Shown here: piece by piece, positions 50,201 through 61,587 of the stretch | Layout: each line of letters begins with the position of its first letter | Position numbering within the stretch: position 1 is the stretch's first letter | NCBI GenBank assembly: GCA_914767715.1 | Contig: OU612074.1 | Coordinates: forward strand, 7,581,501 to 7,645,500 | Source of the DNA: Membranipora membranacea | Taxonomy: Eukaryota > Bryozoa > Gymnolaemata > Cheilostomatida > Membraniporidae | Reading direction: 5' to 3' | DNA length: 64,000 bases | Notes under the pieces: generated by a model | Seen by the model: only the letters and a program-made list of their open reading frames with translations | What the model was told of the DNA's origin: nothing | The model's database searches: none | Translations under genes and position numbers: made by a program

Positions 50201-53200
50201 GCTGCTTATGGATATGAGCTCTCCATACATTAGCCTAGCTTGCCCACTCCTACCTTGAACAGGAGTGTCCTAAGTTGAATATGTATATGTCTCTATGTAA
50301 TATGTAATATGTGTAATTCCTGTAAAGATAGCTGGAGAGCTGCTAATAAAGAATGATTTACATTTACATTTTTATTTTACAGCCACTAGCTCAACATCCA
50401 GCAAGATAATGAGTCGTTCTTCTTGAAGCTTTAGTTCGTTGAAATCGCATTGTGTTGTTATCTAAATACCTGTTATTAATTGAACGTCTTTTACTTTTTA
50501 ACTGTTAGGGGGGATGGATGAACAGCTATCACTTCATTTTGCTTCCTTGATCGAACGAGGCCCACTGGTTGTCTATGAGGACCATATACGACAAAGAGGT
50601 AAAGATGATACCGACGCAGATCTTCTAAGAACTCTTATCTCAACCAACTACCAGGCCCTCAGGTAAGAGATGTGTTTGTACTTTTCTATCCTGTTTCTGG
50701 CAACAAGTCAATCCTAGATGAAGGCAAATCATTCTAAATATAATCAGGTCTGTCTTAAACTGTAATCGGTATGATGTTTTAAATCAAAAGTGAAGGAGTA
50801 ATGCTATTCAAGAAAGATTCATATTCGCCTGCATTTCGGGGGGCTGCCATTCTAATGGTGTAAAAATGTCATTGACCCATTTTGATACTGCGGGAGACAT
50901 AGGTTCAAGTCCCTCTAAGGAGCAGTTTAGATTGAACTTTCTAGCCCACAGAATCCTCGGATGTACATACTTGCCAAGGAACTCCAAATGCAGGCAAATC
51001 AGATCAAGTTGATACAGGAGAATTAAATTAAAGTTTTGCAAAAATTCTAACTGATGCCCAAACTCTTAAAACTTTATTTCCACACAGACTGAAGCCACCA
51101 AACACAGATATGGGATGGTGTATTGAAGTCAGACCTATGGACATTCAGCTAACAGATTTTGAGAATGCTGCCTACACAGTTTTCCTTGCCCTCCTGACTC
51201 GAGTTATACTCAAATATAAACTTGATATGCTGATTCCCATCTCTAAACTAGATGATAACTTTGAAAGAGCACAGAAAAGAGATGCAGTCCTAGATGAAAG
51301 GTAACGAATGAACTAATGAGAAGGAAATAATCCATCATTATTGATTTGGAGGCCCATGTTACTCTGTCATATAATAGCAGAGAGTTATTTCTATTGAATA
51401 CTCAGTTATGGGCCCATAGACTGGTATACTGAGACCCATAGCTTACTTGGGCCAACTGCCAACAATTCTTAACGGCCTTGTTGAACAATAATTTTTTTCA
51501 GCTTTTATCACTTTTATCGTAAAAAGAAATTAACTTTGACATTTAACAGTGCACAACTATGGCCATGGAATCTTGGCTAAAAACCCCGCTGAAAGGAATT
51601 TTTATAAAATAGATAGAGAGTTTGTTACAATTGTTCAGTGATATAGAAAATGAGTCGGGTGCTTGCTTTTTCCAGGTTTACCTTCCCTGTTGGAGCTTTC
51701 TCCTTGAATCCAGAGCTGACAATAGATGGATTCAGCAATGAGAAGGATTGCAATCACAACACACAACATGCTCAGGTATGAGTTAAAAACAAACAGTTTC
51801 TTTCGAAAGCGTACCAAAAAATCGTAAAAAGTACAGGTATTTTCACCACAATGGCTTTTTTAATATCAATGGTATCACAAAACAACGACAATATGATGTC
51901 ATGACCATGTGACGACTTGACAACCTGAATTCATGACAACGTGCAACAAGACATTTGAATGTGACAACTCGGACACCAGTTTCTGTGGTGAGTCCACCAG
52001 GTTAACATGACCTGACTAGCTGGTATGAGCAGGACAGCCCTTGCTTGACAGAAAATCCGTTTTGTTATTGCAGGATACAAATCTGTACAAAATAAATATA
52101 GAATATTATAACATAGTGAGTTAAATAAAACTTTTAGTGGGGTCAGAGCAGTGGGATGTGATATCTTTGAATGTAAATATTCTTATTTTTAAATTCAACA
52201 TCCAAGAAGTTCTACTGTCTGGCCGCATTTACTTGTATAATCCAATTTGATCGAATTAGGGTCACTACAATTCTAAAGGTAAGCCCCTGACTATTCAAGG
52301 GTGCACAACTCTGCATGCAAATAACTTGGATCAAACTCAATCTTGATTACATCTTGATGACTGACACATTTCTTTCCTAGCAGCTGACTATTGATGAGAT
52401 CATCAACGGCACAGAGAAGCGTCAGGAGATCATAGATCTTATGAGACAGTATATGATAGATACAGATATGGATATAGACACACAGTGTATAGTAAATAGG
52501 TATCTAAATCTCATCAGCCTTAGAGCTTCTGGGGAACTCATGACCACTGCCAGGTAAGTTTGAGATTAAATTTGAGCCGAAATTGGCTTAATTTGGAGTC
52601 GCTTACCCTCTGACCGCCAGCGACATACCTGTGGAAAAGGCTCAATACGAAATGCAGGATGATTAGATTAGACTTGACTTAACTAGACATAAACTACGCA
52701 TGTGTCATTAATTGTTGGTAGGTTTGGTTACATACTCACATCATTACCGCACTCGCCATTTTCTACAATTCTATTAAGTTTTCTGTTGTGGTCTTTGATC
52801 AACTAATTTTAAAATGCTCAAAGTACCCTTGAGCAGTAAAGTACACATGAGGATAAGTTTGCCACTACGGTCGGCCTAAAATAGCTACATTTGAAGCTAG
52901 CCAACATTTATACACCCTCTTTACCTTATATAAACCCCATCTCAGCTAGCCAAAATTAAATTGTAGCCATAATTAAATTACTCCCAAACCAGCTAAACTA
53001 CACTCTAGATAACATTTACTCATCTATACGCATAAGTATGTAACGTACACATAGTCATCTTAGAGAAGTCTTAAAATTTACCATGTGATCATTATTGCAG
53101 GTACATGAGAGATTTTGTGGTCAATCATCCCTCCTATCAACAAGACTCAGTCGTATCTAATAAGGTAAGTCTATGGTACTCTATGTCTATGTGATTGTAA

Positions 53201-53683
53201 ACTTTCTCGGCCTCAAATGTATGTACCCAAGAGGAGTAAAGAATTTACAAGAAGAATAGGTCGCCTTGTTTGTTATGAAGAAATTTATTGCTAGAGAACA
53301 TTTGTTTGACCTTTCGCTCAACATAAATAGACCCACTTTATCTAGGTCAAATTTGGTTTTTGGCTAACATTAAGTCATCGCAAACTAACTTAAGATAATG
53401 TTTATTTGTCTCGGGTATGAGACTCATTATCACCCTGCCCTAAAGGAGTTTGATTTTGTCGATTCTATCTTCTCTCAAAGTTGCTATCGCCGAGAAGATG
53501 ACAAAAACCAATACACTCTTGAATTACAGATAGCATGTTTTATTATGTCAGATAGCCTTTGATCTATCGTTTCAGATAGCCTACGATCTACTGAAGCGCT
53601 GTGATGATATATCTAGAGAACTTGTGTCTTATCCGGAGCTCTTGCCCCAAAGTGGCACGTCACAGGAGCTACCTGAGATGTAG
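44268..53683 (+). CDS. Glutamate-cysteine ligase catalytic subunit-like, copy 2 (intact)
   Basis: Thirteen exons join without a frame break to 627 aa (human GCLC 637): 44268-44376, 45690-45832, 46403-46490, 47296-47461, 47798-47977, 49050-49238, 49866-50062, 50509-50662, 51088-51300, 51676-51775, 52381-52553, 53101-53164 and 53576-53683. Family signatures in order: LSWKEIQNHAEYIRHH, FYFGDETEYTL, SEELSLGTIEGMPQHPY, VFPRMGCPGFTEPEYKP, SLYFPFEAMNPDPRYISLY, GFASVCCIQMTFQ, EARYLYDQLAALTP, YDDRTSVERG, GWCIEVRPMDIQLTDFENAA, FERAQKRDAV, IDEIINGTEK, RASGELMTTARYMRDF and HPSYQQDSV. Two Glu seven apart (ELSLGTIE) match the metal-binding pair of the family's EYGxYMxE motif, whose other residues have changed. 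It would make gamma-glutamylcysteine in the cytosol; no GCLM partner is in the window. The weakest call is the exon 3 donor (T|GTGCGT). Confidence 0.88.
45882..45969. repeat. Dispersed repeat shared with 1763-1853
   Basis: Second copy of the roughly 90-bp interspersed segment, just downstream of the exon 2 donor of GCLC copy 2. Confidence 0.6.
48230..48950. other. Very AT-rich tract in intron 5 of GCLC copy 2
   Basis: About 720 bp dominated by ATTTAATTGAATT-like and ATAATTAT-like runs with scarce G or C. No exon, and no simple period that I can resolve by eye. Confidence 0.7.
50118..50372 (+). mobile_element. SINE family B, near full length
   Basis: Box-A-like GCATAGTGGTTGTGG and box-B-like GGTTCGAATCA, then GAGCTCTCC and CTAGCTTGCCCACTCC, ending in an A/T-rich tail ATTTACATTTACATTTTT. 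It lies in intron 7 of GCLC copy 2 in the sense orientation. It shares head and body with 17948-18195. Confidence 0.7.
50823..50999. mobile_element. MITE-like element, ATTCGCCTGCATTT ends
   Basis: Terminal inverted repeats ATTCGCCTGCATTT and AAATGCAGGCAAAT. The ends resemble the TTTGCCTGCATT hairpin family but the interior is different and longer. It lies in intron 8 of GCLC copy 2. Confidence 0.5.
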
Positions 53684-53763
53684 ATTGTGAGAGAGATGTG
53701 AATGATTTATGTATAATAATAGTTTTTATATTCCCAAATATCTACCTCTTTTTATGCTTCCCG

Positions 53764-53784
53764 ATTAAAGCACAAGAAAATAAA
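53764..53784 (+). terminator. Poly(A) signals after GCLC copy 2
   Basis: ATTAAA at 53764-53769 and AATAAA at 53779-53784, about 80-100 nt past the stop codon. Confidence 0.5.
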
Positions 53785-56620
53785 CTGGAAAAAAATCAAA
53801 CTTGCGCAGACAACCAGTGCTTATTGTACGTCACATTCAATCAAACATATTTAATTTTTGGGTTAGGATATCATGGTAATCAGTGATAACAAACAGATTC
53901 CCTGCACACACCATCAAAGGGAACAAAGAGAAATTCGAGTTATCTGCCCCCTGATAATTAGGACACAACTCCACTTACGCTGATCAGTATGTCGATGCGT
54001 GCAGGAAGGGAGGGTGTTGCGTGTTTTTGTGTCTAGGTCTGATCTGTTGTGTCCAGCAGCTAAAGTATTGCATAAACGGCCAAACATACCAACATTATAC
54101 CAATTGAATCATAACGCTAAGTCAACAAGAGTGGATAAAACGAGTTATGGGGATTGTGGTACTGGATCAAACTCTTCAATTATATGGTGGGGGTGGCCAA
54201 CTCTCCACTGAATTTATGTGGGCGAGCTGCTAGTCGGAGGAAGGGGGGGGGTGAGCAAGAGTTTTGGGGCCCAAACTAGAGGTTGAACAGCCTTAAGGGA
54301 CTACGTTGTCCTGATATTTGTACATGACAACATGTAACCCAATGGCAAGGAGAGAATCCAGTACGATGAGGAATTACGACGAAATCTAGTTTTAGCCCAT
54401 CTATTTTACATCATAAAGAAAAATAGAACATATGTTCAATTATTTATTCCAATATTGGCGATGGTGCTTAGCAAGATATTTTAGAAACTCTAAAACACAA
54501 CCTTTCCTCTCCTAGCTAAAATCTCGCAAAAATAATTGGTTCTGATTAAAGTACATCTGCCATCAGATAACGATGCAAACGTACATCAACCTTATCAACT
54601 ATCATGCGGTGAATTATAAAGTAATCGACTGTGAGTCATGATAAGAAGAAGCTAGCTCGAGTTAAATCAAACTATCAGGTTCCAACTCATATCGTCTTTC
54701 ATCATCATGTCTAAGAGTTTTGATTGAGGTCCAGGGTCCTAGATGCTATTATAACCATCACAGCTCGTACGTTTACCTCTGGTGCTAGTTTCAGGGTAGA
54801 CCAGACGATTTCTCTACCACCTCATCAATGCATGCATAAATCTTTCTCCTCTCATAACTATCAGATTCAATCATCTAGTTATATTAGACCAAAGATATTC
54901 ATAGTATCTGGCTGTACCCGTAGAAATTTACAGTATTAACTACGATGTTATATCCTTGGTTATATTGTCTGATGCATGCGTCATAACAAATTAAATACAA
55001 ATGAATTCTCATCTATTGCTTTCCCATATAACTTCCTTGCAGATATAATGAAGATGAATAATCTTGACCTTGATCTGTTTAGCCTTTTGTCGGGTGATGA
55101 TAGGGTGATGAGATTGCTTATGCACCAGCTAAACATTCAGTAATCCATAGCTACTGTACGATCTAGGCTTTACCCATTCTAGTCTATTTCACACCCCTAG
55201 ACACCTTTACCGACTATTAGTGTTTAACCAGACCTAGTCTGGTCCATTTGCCTGCATTCCGAGTTGCTCCTGATCCACTGGTCAGGCCGCAGTTGACCAG
55301 TTGAAGGGAGCAACAGGAATGCAAGCAATTGGATAAAACTTGTTCTAGTGTTTAACCGTTGCACAGCAGTCAGCAACTCTTGTTTGGTATTTAGGAGTTG
55401 TTTTACAACAAAGAGAATTCGGATACCTGATAGTCACGTTGATAATGACCTGAATGCCCCTCACGGGGCGCCAAAATTAAGTTTGAATTTTATTTGAAGT
55501 GGCAAGAGACTGTTATCTTTAATGATGAGACGGTTAAATTTTACTGATAATCTTTCCTTGATTATTCGCTATCTACCCTACGTTGCCCGTCAGAAGCATA
55601 TCTAAATATAACTATGTCGGCCCAACACAAGGCCGTTGCTACAACATGTAAAATAGGTGTCTATCACGTCTGTAATCTACAACCCAGGAATGTAAAGCGC
55701 ATGATATTAGCTAGTGACACACATTGCAGCTTCTACTTATGGCCTTTACGAAAGAATCGAACAATTAGGAGTTATCTCTGCTTCAACTACTGAGCAAACT
55801 ATAGTATTGTCATTTGGCATCTACGGTAACAAGTTTGTTACCTCTGTGGCGGCGAAGTGATGTTGCAAATGTCAGTTACTCGATCTTTTGCTATATCATT
55901 TCACCACCACAGAGGGAGCAATCTTGTTCTTGCATCTACTGGTTGCAAATCTAACCAATATGCGATTTTAGTAAGCCAGCTGTTGATTGGTTGCTTTGTA
56001 TACAGACAGAAAAGCAGCTGTGTATCAGAATATCTGATAATGGTGTAATCGGTGGTAATTGACCCGAGGTTTCGCATAGCACCGAACACACCAGTGTAAA
56101 TAGACGGTGACTTTGGCTATTCTTCTGTGATATGCGCTGCACCAAATACATGTCAGCAGATAATAGAATATAATCTGTAAGAATTTAGTGTGTCATGCTG
56201 ACTAGCAGATGCACATTAATACTGCGTGGCTTCCGCTGCAAACTTCCAACTCATCACACCTTTCAAAACCATGACTCAATAATTATACGTGGAAATAAAG
56301 TCCAAACTATCTTCTATAAATTATTCTAGACTCTCGAGGCGTAAATATCAACTACAGTTTAATTTAGCTCGTTTGGGGCGACTTCATGATCAATTTTTGC
56401 TAGCTGAGTTGGAAGATGATATGGCATAATTTTAAGAGCTGGCCCTCATAATTCTTACACAGAAAATTGCTGCACATCTATCTTGCTGACATAGAGCTGG
56501 CAATCCTTTCTTGTGAGAAGGGGTCCAAGAGCATGAGGTAGGTGCAGTGTGGATTTGGGACATAAAGCTAGATCAGAAAACCACAACACCACTAAAGAAA
56601 AAGGATGTGTGTGGTTTGGT
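53785..56620. other. Intergenic, repeats only
   Basis: No exon with family similarity is seen. It holds a hairpin MITE at 55247-55330 (TTTGCCTGCATTCC start, TTGCTCC/GGAGCAA inner arms). It also holds an inverted repeat at 55838-55918 pairing TACCTCTGTGGCGGCGAAGT with a complement ending CACCACAGAGG. Open frames near 55.9-56.1 kb lie in or beside that repeat. Confidence 0.45.
55247..55330. mobile_element. Hairpin MITE, TTTGCCTGCATT termini (copy 3)
   Basis: The same start as copies at 8301 and 21064 (GTCCATTTGCCTGCATTC). The inner arms AGTTGCTCCTGATCCACTGG and the complement around 55290-55312 form the hairpin. Confidence 0.55.
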
Positions 56621-56624
56621 ACCC

Positions 56625-57040
56625 GGCCATAATGCCATGGCCAAAATGCCATTGGGACAAAATGCCATTGCCATAATGCCATTGTCATAATGCCATGGCC
56701 ATAATGCCATAGGTGAAAACACCACTGCACAATATACCAATGCCAAAATACCAGTTGTACAAAACGCCAGTTGTGTCAAAATACCAGTGGATATAAAGCC
56801 AGATGTGTCAAAATACCAATGGATGTAAAGCCAGATTGGACATAATACCATGCGGGACAACATACCATATCCCAAAATACCATTGCCAAAATGCCAAAAT
56901 ATATAACCAAAGGAGATCAAGCCACGTTGTTCTTTTTTTTAGTCACATTACAGCTGCGGATTGCTCGATCAGAGTAGGGGGTGGTTCAGTTGGTTAGAGC
57001 CATCTTCTTCACTGTTCAAGTCTCGAAGTTTCTACATTTG
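56625..57040. repeat. Left arm of 0.41-kb inverted repeat with tRNA-like end
   Basis: Many short units built on GCCATAATGCC and CCAAAATGCCATTG, then a tRNA-like stretch at about 56973-57032 (GTGGTTCAGTTGGTTAGAGC and GTTCAAGTCTCG). It is very similar to the inverse of 59770-60185. The matching open frames in both arms follow from the repeat and are not a gene. Confidence 0.75.
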
Positions 57041-59769
57041 AATTTTTTTCGCTTGGGGTAGTTGGGCCCCATTGTACTGAAGGCTAGTGTGTGTTGCAGA
57101 AATTGCAGCCAAATATTGCGCCGTCAAGTCGCCAACTCTGTGGGTTATGGCAAGTTAATTGACTCTCTAAATTTGACCAACTTTATGTCTTGGCTTGAAG
57201 GGTTTTGACTGGTCTTTTCTGATGCTATTACCGGCGTCATGAAGGCTAGCATGATTGCACTCTGGCCCTACCCACACCTCCGGTATGAACTTTTTGAACA
57301 AGCCTATGCAATTTCTTAACAAGGACCTCGCTCCTCGCTTGTTATTGGTTTTCATAAATTCAAGTTTGTTGGATCAAGCGTTGTATTCATGGTTTGTTAT
57401 CATATTGAAAATATTTTGAATTGAGTATGAAATAAATAAAAGTTTCAAAACTTTATATTCACAAAGCATTTGTAATGGCATGATTTTTAGTTTTTCAAAA
57501 ATATGAGAACTGTGAACCCTGGTTTAATTCCCTTGATGTCACACAGAGTCCTATCTGGCTGTCACTTGCGTGGCCCCAGAACTCTAATTCTAGATTCTGC
57601 TCAATGGCTGGACCGAGTGCTTGTATCATCATCAGGGTTAAATCTAACTCCCTTTTCAGGCTTCTAAAATGTTCATAGATAGTTATGCTGTTCCTCTTTC
57701 TTCTAAAAAAGTTCCGGAATATGAGCTGTAAATCTTCTGGTCAAAAATGTTGTTCGAGGTCTCAAAAAGGTATTCTCATAGTTTATGACAAGACAGTTGG
57801 TGATACACCATTCATTTATCTGAGGTAAGATTGCTCTTCGTAATTTCAGGTTCAGTGCTAAAATTATTAGTATTGTCAGCAAAAAAATTTCAATTTAGAT
57901 CAGGTTATACATTTAAAAGGTCAACATTATAAATTATAAATAGTGCTGGCCGAGAACGAACCCTAGGGAGCACCGATCATGACAGGCAGTAAACCGACTT
58001 AATTCATTTACCAATACAAACTGTTTTCTATTTAAAAGATAATTTTCCTACAGTCGCTATGAGGGGGGATAATATCTGAAAAAATATCTGTTTACTTATT
58101 AGAACGCTGTGATTTATTGTATCAAAAGCTTTTGAAAGATATAAAATTAAACCCTGGGTGATTCTTCCATCAATAAAATGGCCGTAAAGTTGTTCAATTA
58201 TAATATTGATTGTGTTAGTTGTACTGCGCCCATCTAATGCCAAATTTGTTACAATGATTTTTAAATTTCCTCTATGGTTTTTGAATGCTTTTTGCTTATT
58301 TTGTGAAGTTTAGTACCCTCTTTGGTGAGTGTAAATAACTGCTTAGTCATCCAAGGTTTCTTGATAGTAGGACGTTGATGCTTTCTGGCACTAATTTTGT
58401 TGCTGGCATTATCAATGCATGAGCTTGGTTTTCCATTGAAAGTTGGTGTCAGATATTTCTGTAACAATTTTGTTATTGTATAATTTCTTATAATAACACA
58501 TAAATTTATTTTAGTTGTGTTCATCCAAAAGGAATTGTTGATCTGAAATGTTTAAATCTAAGGTGCACATTTTTATGTTCGGATTTAATAATAGTAATAG
58601 ATAATATAAAATAATTATTTTGGTTTCACAAATTCTGGTTCGGGATCTAATAAGAATATAAAAATATTGGCTTCAACTCAGCTTGCTTTAGTCTTTAGTC
58701 AAAATTTTTTTCAGGATTCCTGTACGCCGACCTGCGCATCACAACACTGGTGGGTTATATTTTGGCATACATATCGGTATAGGAGAATTTTGTTCTACAC
58801 TACAATAGTCACACATTTCGTTATATTACTTAATTTAATTTACACAAGTTTTGTTATAGTTTGTTATAAGTTTGTCAATATGTTTTCAGTCCGGTGGGTA
58901 ACAAAATAATTTTTTAATTCGCCAATAGTTCTTAATTTTGTGGCAAAGGTTCTGTATAACAAGTTCTTTGCTGTGTATTACACCTTAAATGCTTGTGCTA
59001 TCTGAATGATTATTGTTAGATTTTCCATAGTAAATGGGACGTAATTGTGTGTCCTGTGCATTTTACGCAGTCCATTACAGGTGGAAGGTAACTTTGGTGG
59101 TTTATCGTAATTAAACCAGTAAATTTTTGGGTTGAACATATAAAATTCTCAACATTCTTTTTAAATGGAATCAAAAGAAGTTACATTACATAACTATTTA
59201 AGAGAAACAAAAGCTCTGCATAGTAACACCACATTTTGACGAAACGGCTCTGTAGACTATGTAGCTTTCATACCCTCGAGTAGGAAAACAAATTTTGTTG
59301 AATGTGTATATGGTCAGAAGAGATGTTAGAAACTTATCCATATCCATCATCATTTATACTAAATTTACAACATGAAATTCAAGTTGTGAACATCCTGTGA
59401 GTCACAAGCCCCTATTAAATGGCTTTGCTGAATACTATGGCCATGGCCTACTGTGAAAGTTCATTTTGGGTGAACAGAGTTTTTCCTTCCTGTTAGTTGT
59501 AACTGTAACTTTTTATACAACTAATAAACACAGAGATAACCTGCTCTATGTTCAATCATCGTAGTCTTATCAATGTCATTAGTAAGCATGAGTCTCTAGG
59601 GCAGCGATGAGTCAAGACTTGGCTTTCAAAAAAAAATTGGTAATAATCCAAAGTTATTGTCATATTATTCTAAGGAATGGTTGGGAAATATTTATTACAA
59701 GTTACTAGCTCTCAGTTTGTGGATCCCAACAAACCCCAGATATCATTGAAATTGAACGAAGAAACTTTG
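57041..59769. other. Core between the 0.41-kb arms
   Basis: About 2.7 kb, including an old reverse-transcriptase relic on the minus strand (57900-58530). No intact gene and no transposase frame. The stretch could be ordinary DNA between two copies of one repeat, or the body of a large inverted-repeat element. Confidence 0.4.
57900..58530 (-). mobile_element. CR1/L2-like reverse transcriptase relic
   Basis: Frames on the minus strand read KPWMTKQLFTLTKEGTKLHK and then GLILYLSKAFDTINHSVLIS. After a break they continue into sequence resembling the GVPQGSVLGP block. The order matches the region before and within the polymerase domain of CR1/L2 LINEs. Stops and deletions make it inactive. It is a different copy from the 40-44 kb element. 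Confidence 0.6.
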
Positions 59770-60185
59770 AGACTTGAACAGTGAAGGAGATGGCTCTAAC
59801 CAACTGAACCACCCCCTACTATGATCAAGCAACCCGCAGCTGTAATGTGACTAATAAAATACAATGTGGCTTGATCTCCTTTGGTTATATATTTTGGCAT
59901 TTTGGCAATGGTATTTTGGGATATGGTGTGTTGTCCCACATGGTATTATGTCCAATCTGGCTTTATATCCACTGGTATTTTGACACATCTGGCTTTATAT
60001 CCACTGGTATTTTGACACAACTGGCGTTTTGTACAACTGGTATTTTGGCATTGGTATATTGTGCAGTGGTGTTTTCACCTATGGCATTATGGCCATGGCA
60101 TTATGACAATGGCATTATGGCAATGGCATTTTGTCCCAATGGCATTTTGGCCATGGCATTTTGACACGGAATCGTGTGGTTTTGG
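59770..60185. repeat. Right arm of 0.41-kb inverted repeat
   Basis: Inverse of 56625-57040, starting with the tRNA-like part (GAGATGGCTCTAACCAACTG) and continuing into GGCATTATGG / GGCATTTTGG units. The two arms differ by few substitutions, so they are younger than the SLC16 arms. Confidence 0.75.
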
Positions 60186-60595
60186 CTTTTGTTCTGAAAA
60201 GAGGCCTTACTGCACCTAACTGAAGAGCATGAGGTTATATATGACTAATGCAGTCAACCGTTGACTGACCTGTGCATTACTTGGTTAAACTGGTTGCATC
60301 AATTTTTTTACAAACTTGAAGTGGTAGACCATGACTAATATATGGAGCATCGAGCCAAAGACTCTAGCTGCTTGATTGAACAAAGGGTGGCATTTGGATG
60401 CAATTGCTTGCATTACAACCTGCATATTAGAACAGGTGCTGTGTAATAACAAACAATCATAATACACAGCTACATCAACAATATCTGTTGGTGTATGAGA
60501 TAAGAAGCTACAAGCGCCAAATTCAAATTTGAATGTATGAGGAACATTGTTTACTATCTTATTGTATGGAGCTGCTTGTTAACCCACCCTCAAAT

Positions 60596-60636
60596 CAATG
60601 AACTAAACCTTAGTTTAGTTTAGTTTAGTTCATTGC
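60596..60636. repeat. Short palindrome of TTTAG repeats
   Basis: CAATGAACTAAAC and GTTTAGTTCATTG flank repeated TTTAG units, giving a near-palindrome of about 41 bp. Confidence 0.5.
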
Positions 60637-60794
60637 TCAAATGCCAATTCCGACTGTGCTCAATATTTTCAAACAACAACAGTTGTATTACAGCTCCAGT
60701 GAGTGTGACATGGTTTTGTCATAGTCATGGTATTCAATGCAATGACTTTGGCTTCTCTAGAGTAGTAAATTATTCACTGGAGGAAAAGATTGCC

Positions 60795-61151
60795 TTGTCG
60801 GTAGTCTGAGCTCCCAGACTCTGCCCGTCTATCCGATGGCCCTCCTTGTCGGTAGTCTGAGCTCCCAGACTCTGCCCGTCTATGCGATGGCCCTCCTTGT
60901 TGGTAGTCTGAGCTCCCAGACTCTGCCCGTCTATGCGATGGCCCTCCTTGTTGGTAGTCTGAGCTCCCAGACTCTGCCCGTCTATCCGATGGTCCTCCTT
61001 GTCGGTAGTCTGAGCTCCCAGACTCTGCCCGTCTATGCGATGGCCCTCCTTGTTGGTAGTCTGAGCTCCCAGACTCTGCCCGTCTATCCGATGGCCCTCC
61101 TTGTCGGTAGTCTGAGCTCCCAGACTCTGCCCGTCTATCCGATGGTCCTCC
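60795..61151. repeat. Minisatellite, seven 51-bp units
   Basis: Exactly seven units of 51 bp, each with a hairpin AGTCTG-AGCTCC-CAGACT. Units vary at a few sites (TCGG or TTGG; ATCCGATGG or ATGCGATGG; GGCC or GGTC). Because 51 is a multiple of three, frames stay open on both strands (minus-strand peptides of 130 and 140 aa, plus-strand 110 aa). I do not regard these as genes without transcript support. Confidence 0.9.
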
Positions 61152-61344
61152 TTGTCGCACATGTTTGAAATAACTAAATTTATTGCAAGCTAGCATTTAC
61201 TCACCCTCTTTACTGCAAACAGAACCAATCTAAGCTAGCTAAATTTAGTGTTAGCTGACATAAAGTCACCCTAAAACTATCTTTGCTCTAGACTTAGGGT
61301 AATGATAAAGTGTAATAGGACTCTCCTGTGATAACCTTATAATG

Positions 61345-61587
61345 CCCTCTTTTAAATGTGGGTTAAAATCGCTTGTCTCCATCCGAGGACTGAGAAATAT
61401 CAGTGCCTTAAGGGCGCGGCCGCCGTTTTCGGCGCCAAGTTGCTCTCAGTTTGCAGGCAGGTCGGAGCACACCTGGGGCATCATATGAGCCCAGTAGTCA
61501 GTAGACTGCAGCGGGATTCGAACCCAGGACCTCCAACGCTTGCGCGTTAAAGGGCAGGCGCTCTAACCAACTGAGCTACCTCCTACT
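61345..61587 (-). mobile_element. SINE family A, near full length
   Basis: On the minus strand: box A (TAGCTCAGTTGGTTAGAGCG), anticodon-arm-like region, box B (GGGTTCGAATCCC), then the body with CCCCAGGTGTGCTCCGACCT, GAGAGCAACTTGGCGCC and CTTAAGGCACTGATATTTCT. This is the best-preserved head of the family here. The head resembles a tRNA, but the attached body and other copies show that it is a SINE. Confidence 0.8.

Noticed and set aside
56573-60164. Open frames of 115 and 105 codons with nearly the same protein (repeated MALWPWHYDNG-like text)
   Set aside because: They lie on the inverted minisatellite arms, so the similarity is that of the DNA repeat; no splice or start context.
60795-61151. 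CRISPR-like regular array
   Set aside because: Units are contiguous with no unique spacers, and the DNA is eukaryotic.
60770-61196. Frames of 130 and 140 codons over the 51-bp array
   Set aside because: Open in several frames because the unit is 51 bp; no supporting exons or signal peptide.
61505-61587. A tRNA gene on the minus strand
   Set aside because: Box A and B are good, but a shared non-tRNA body follows and related copies exist, so it is a SINE head.
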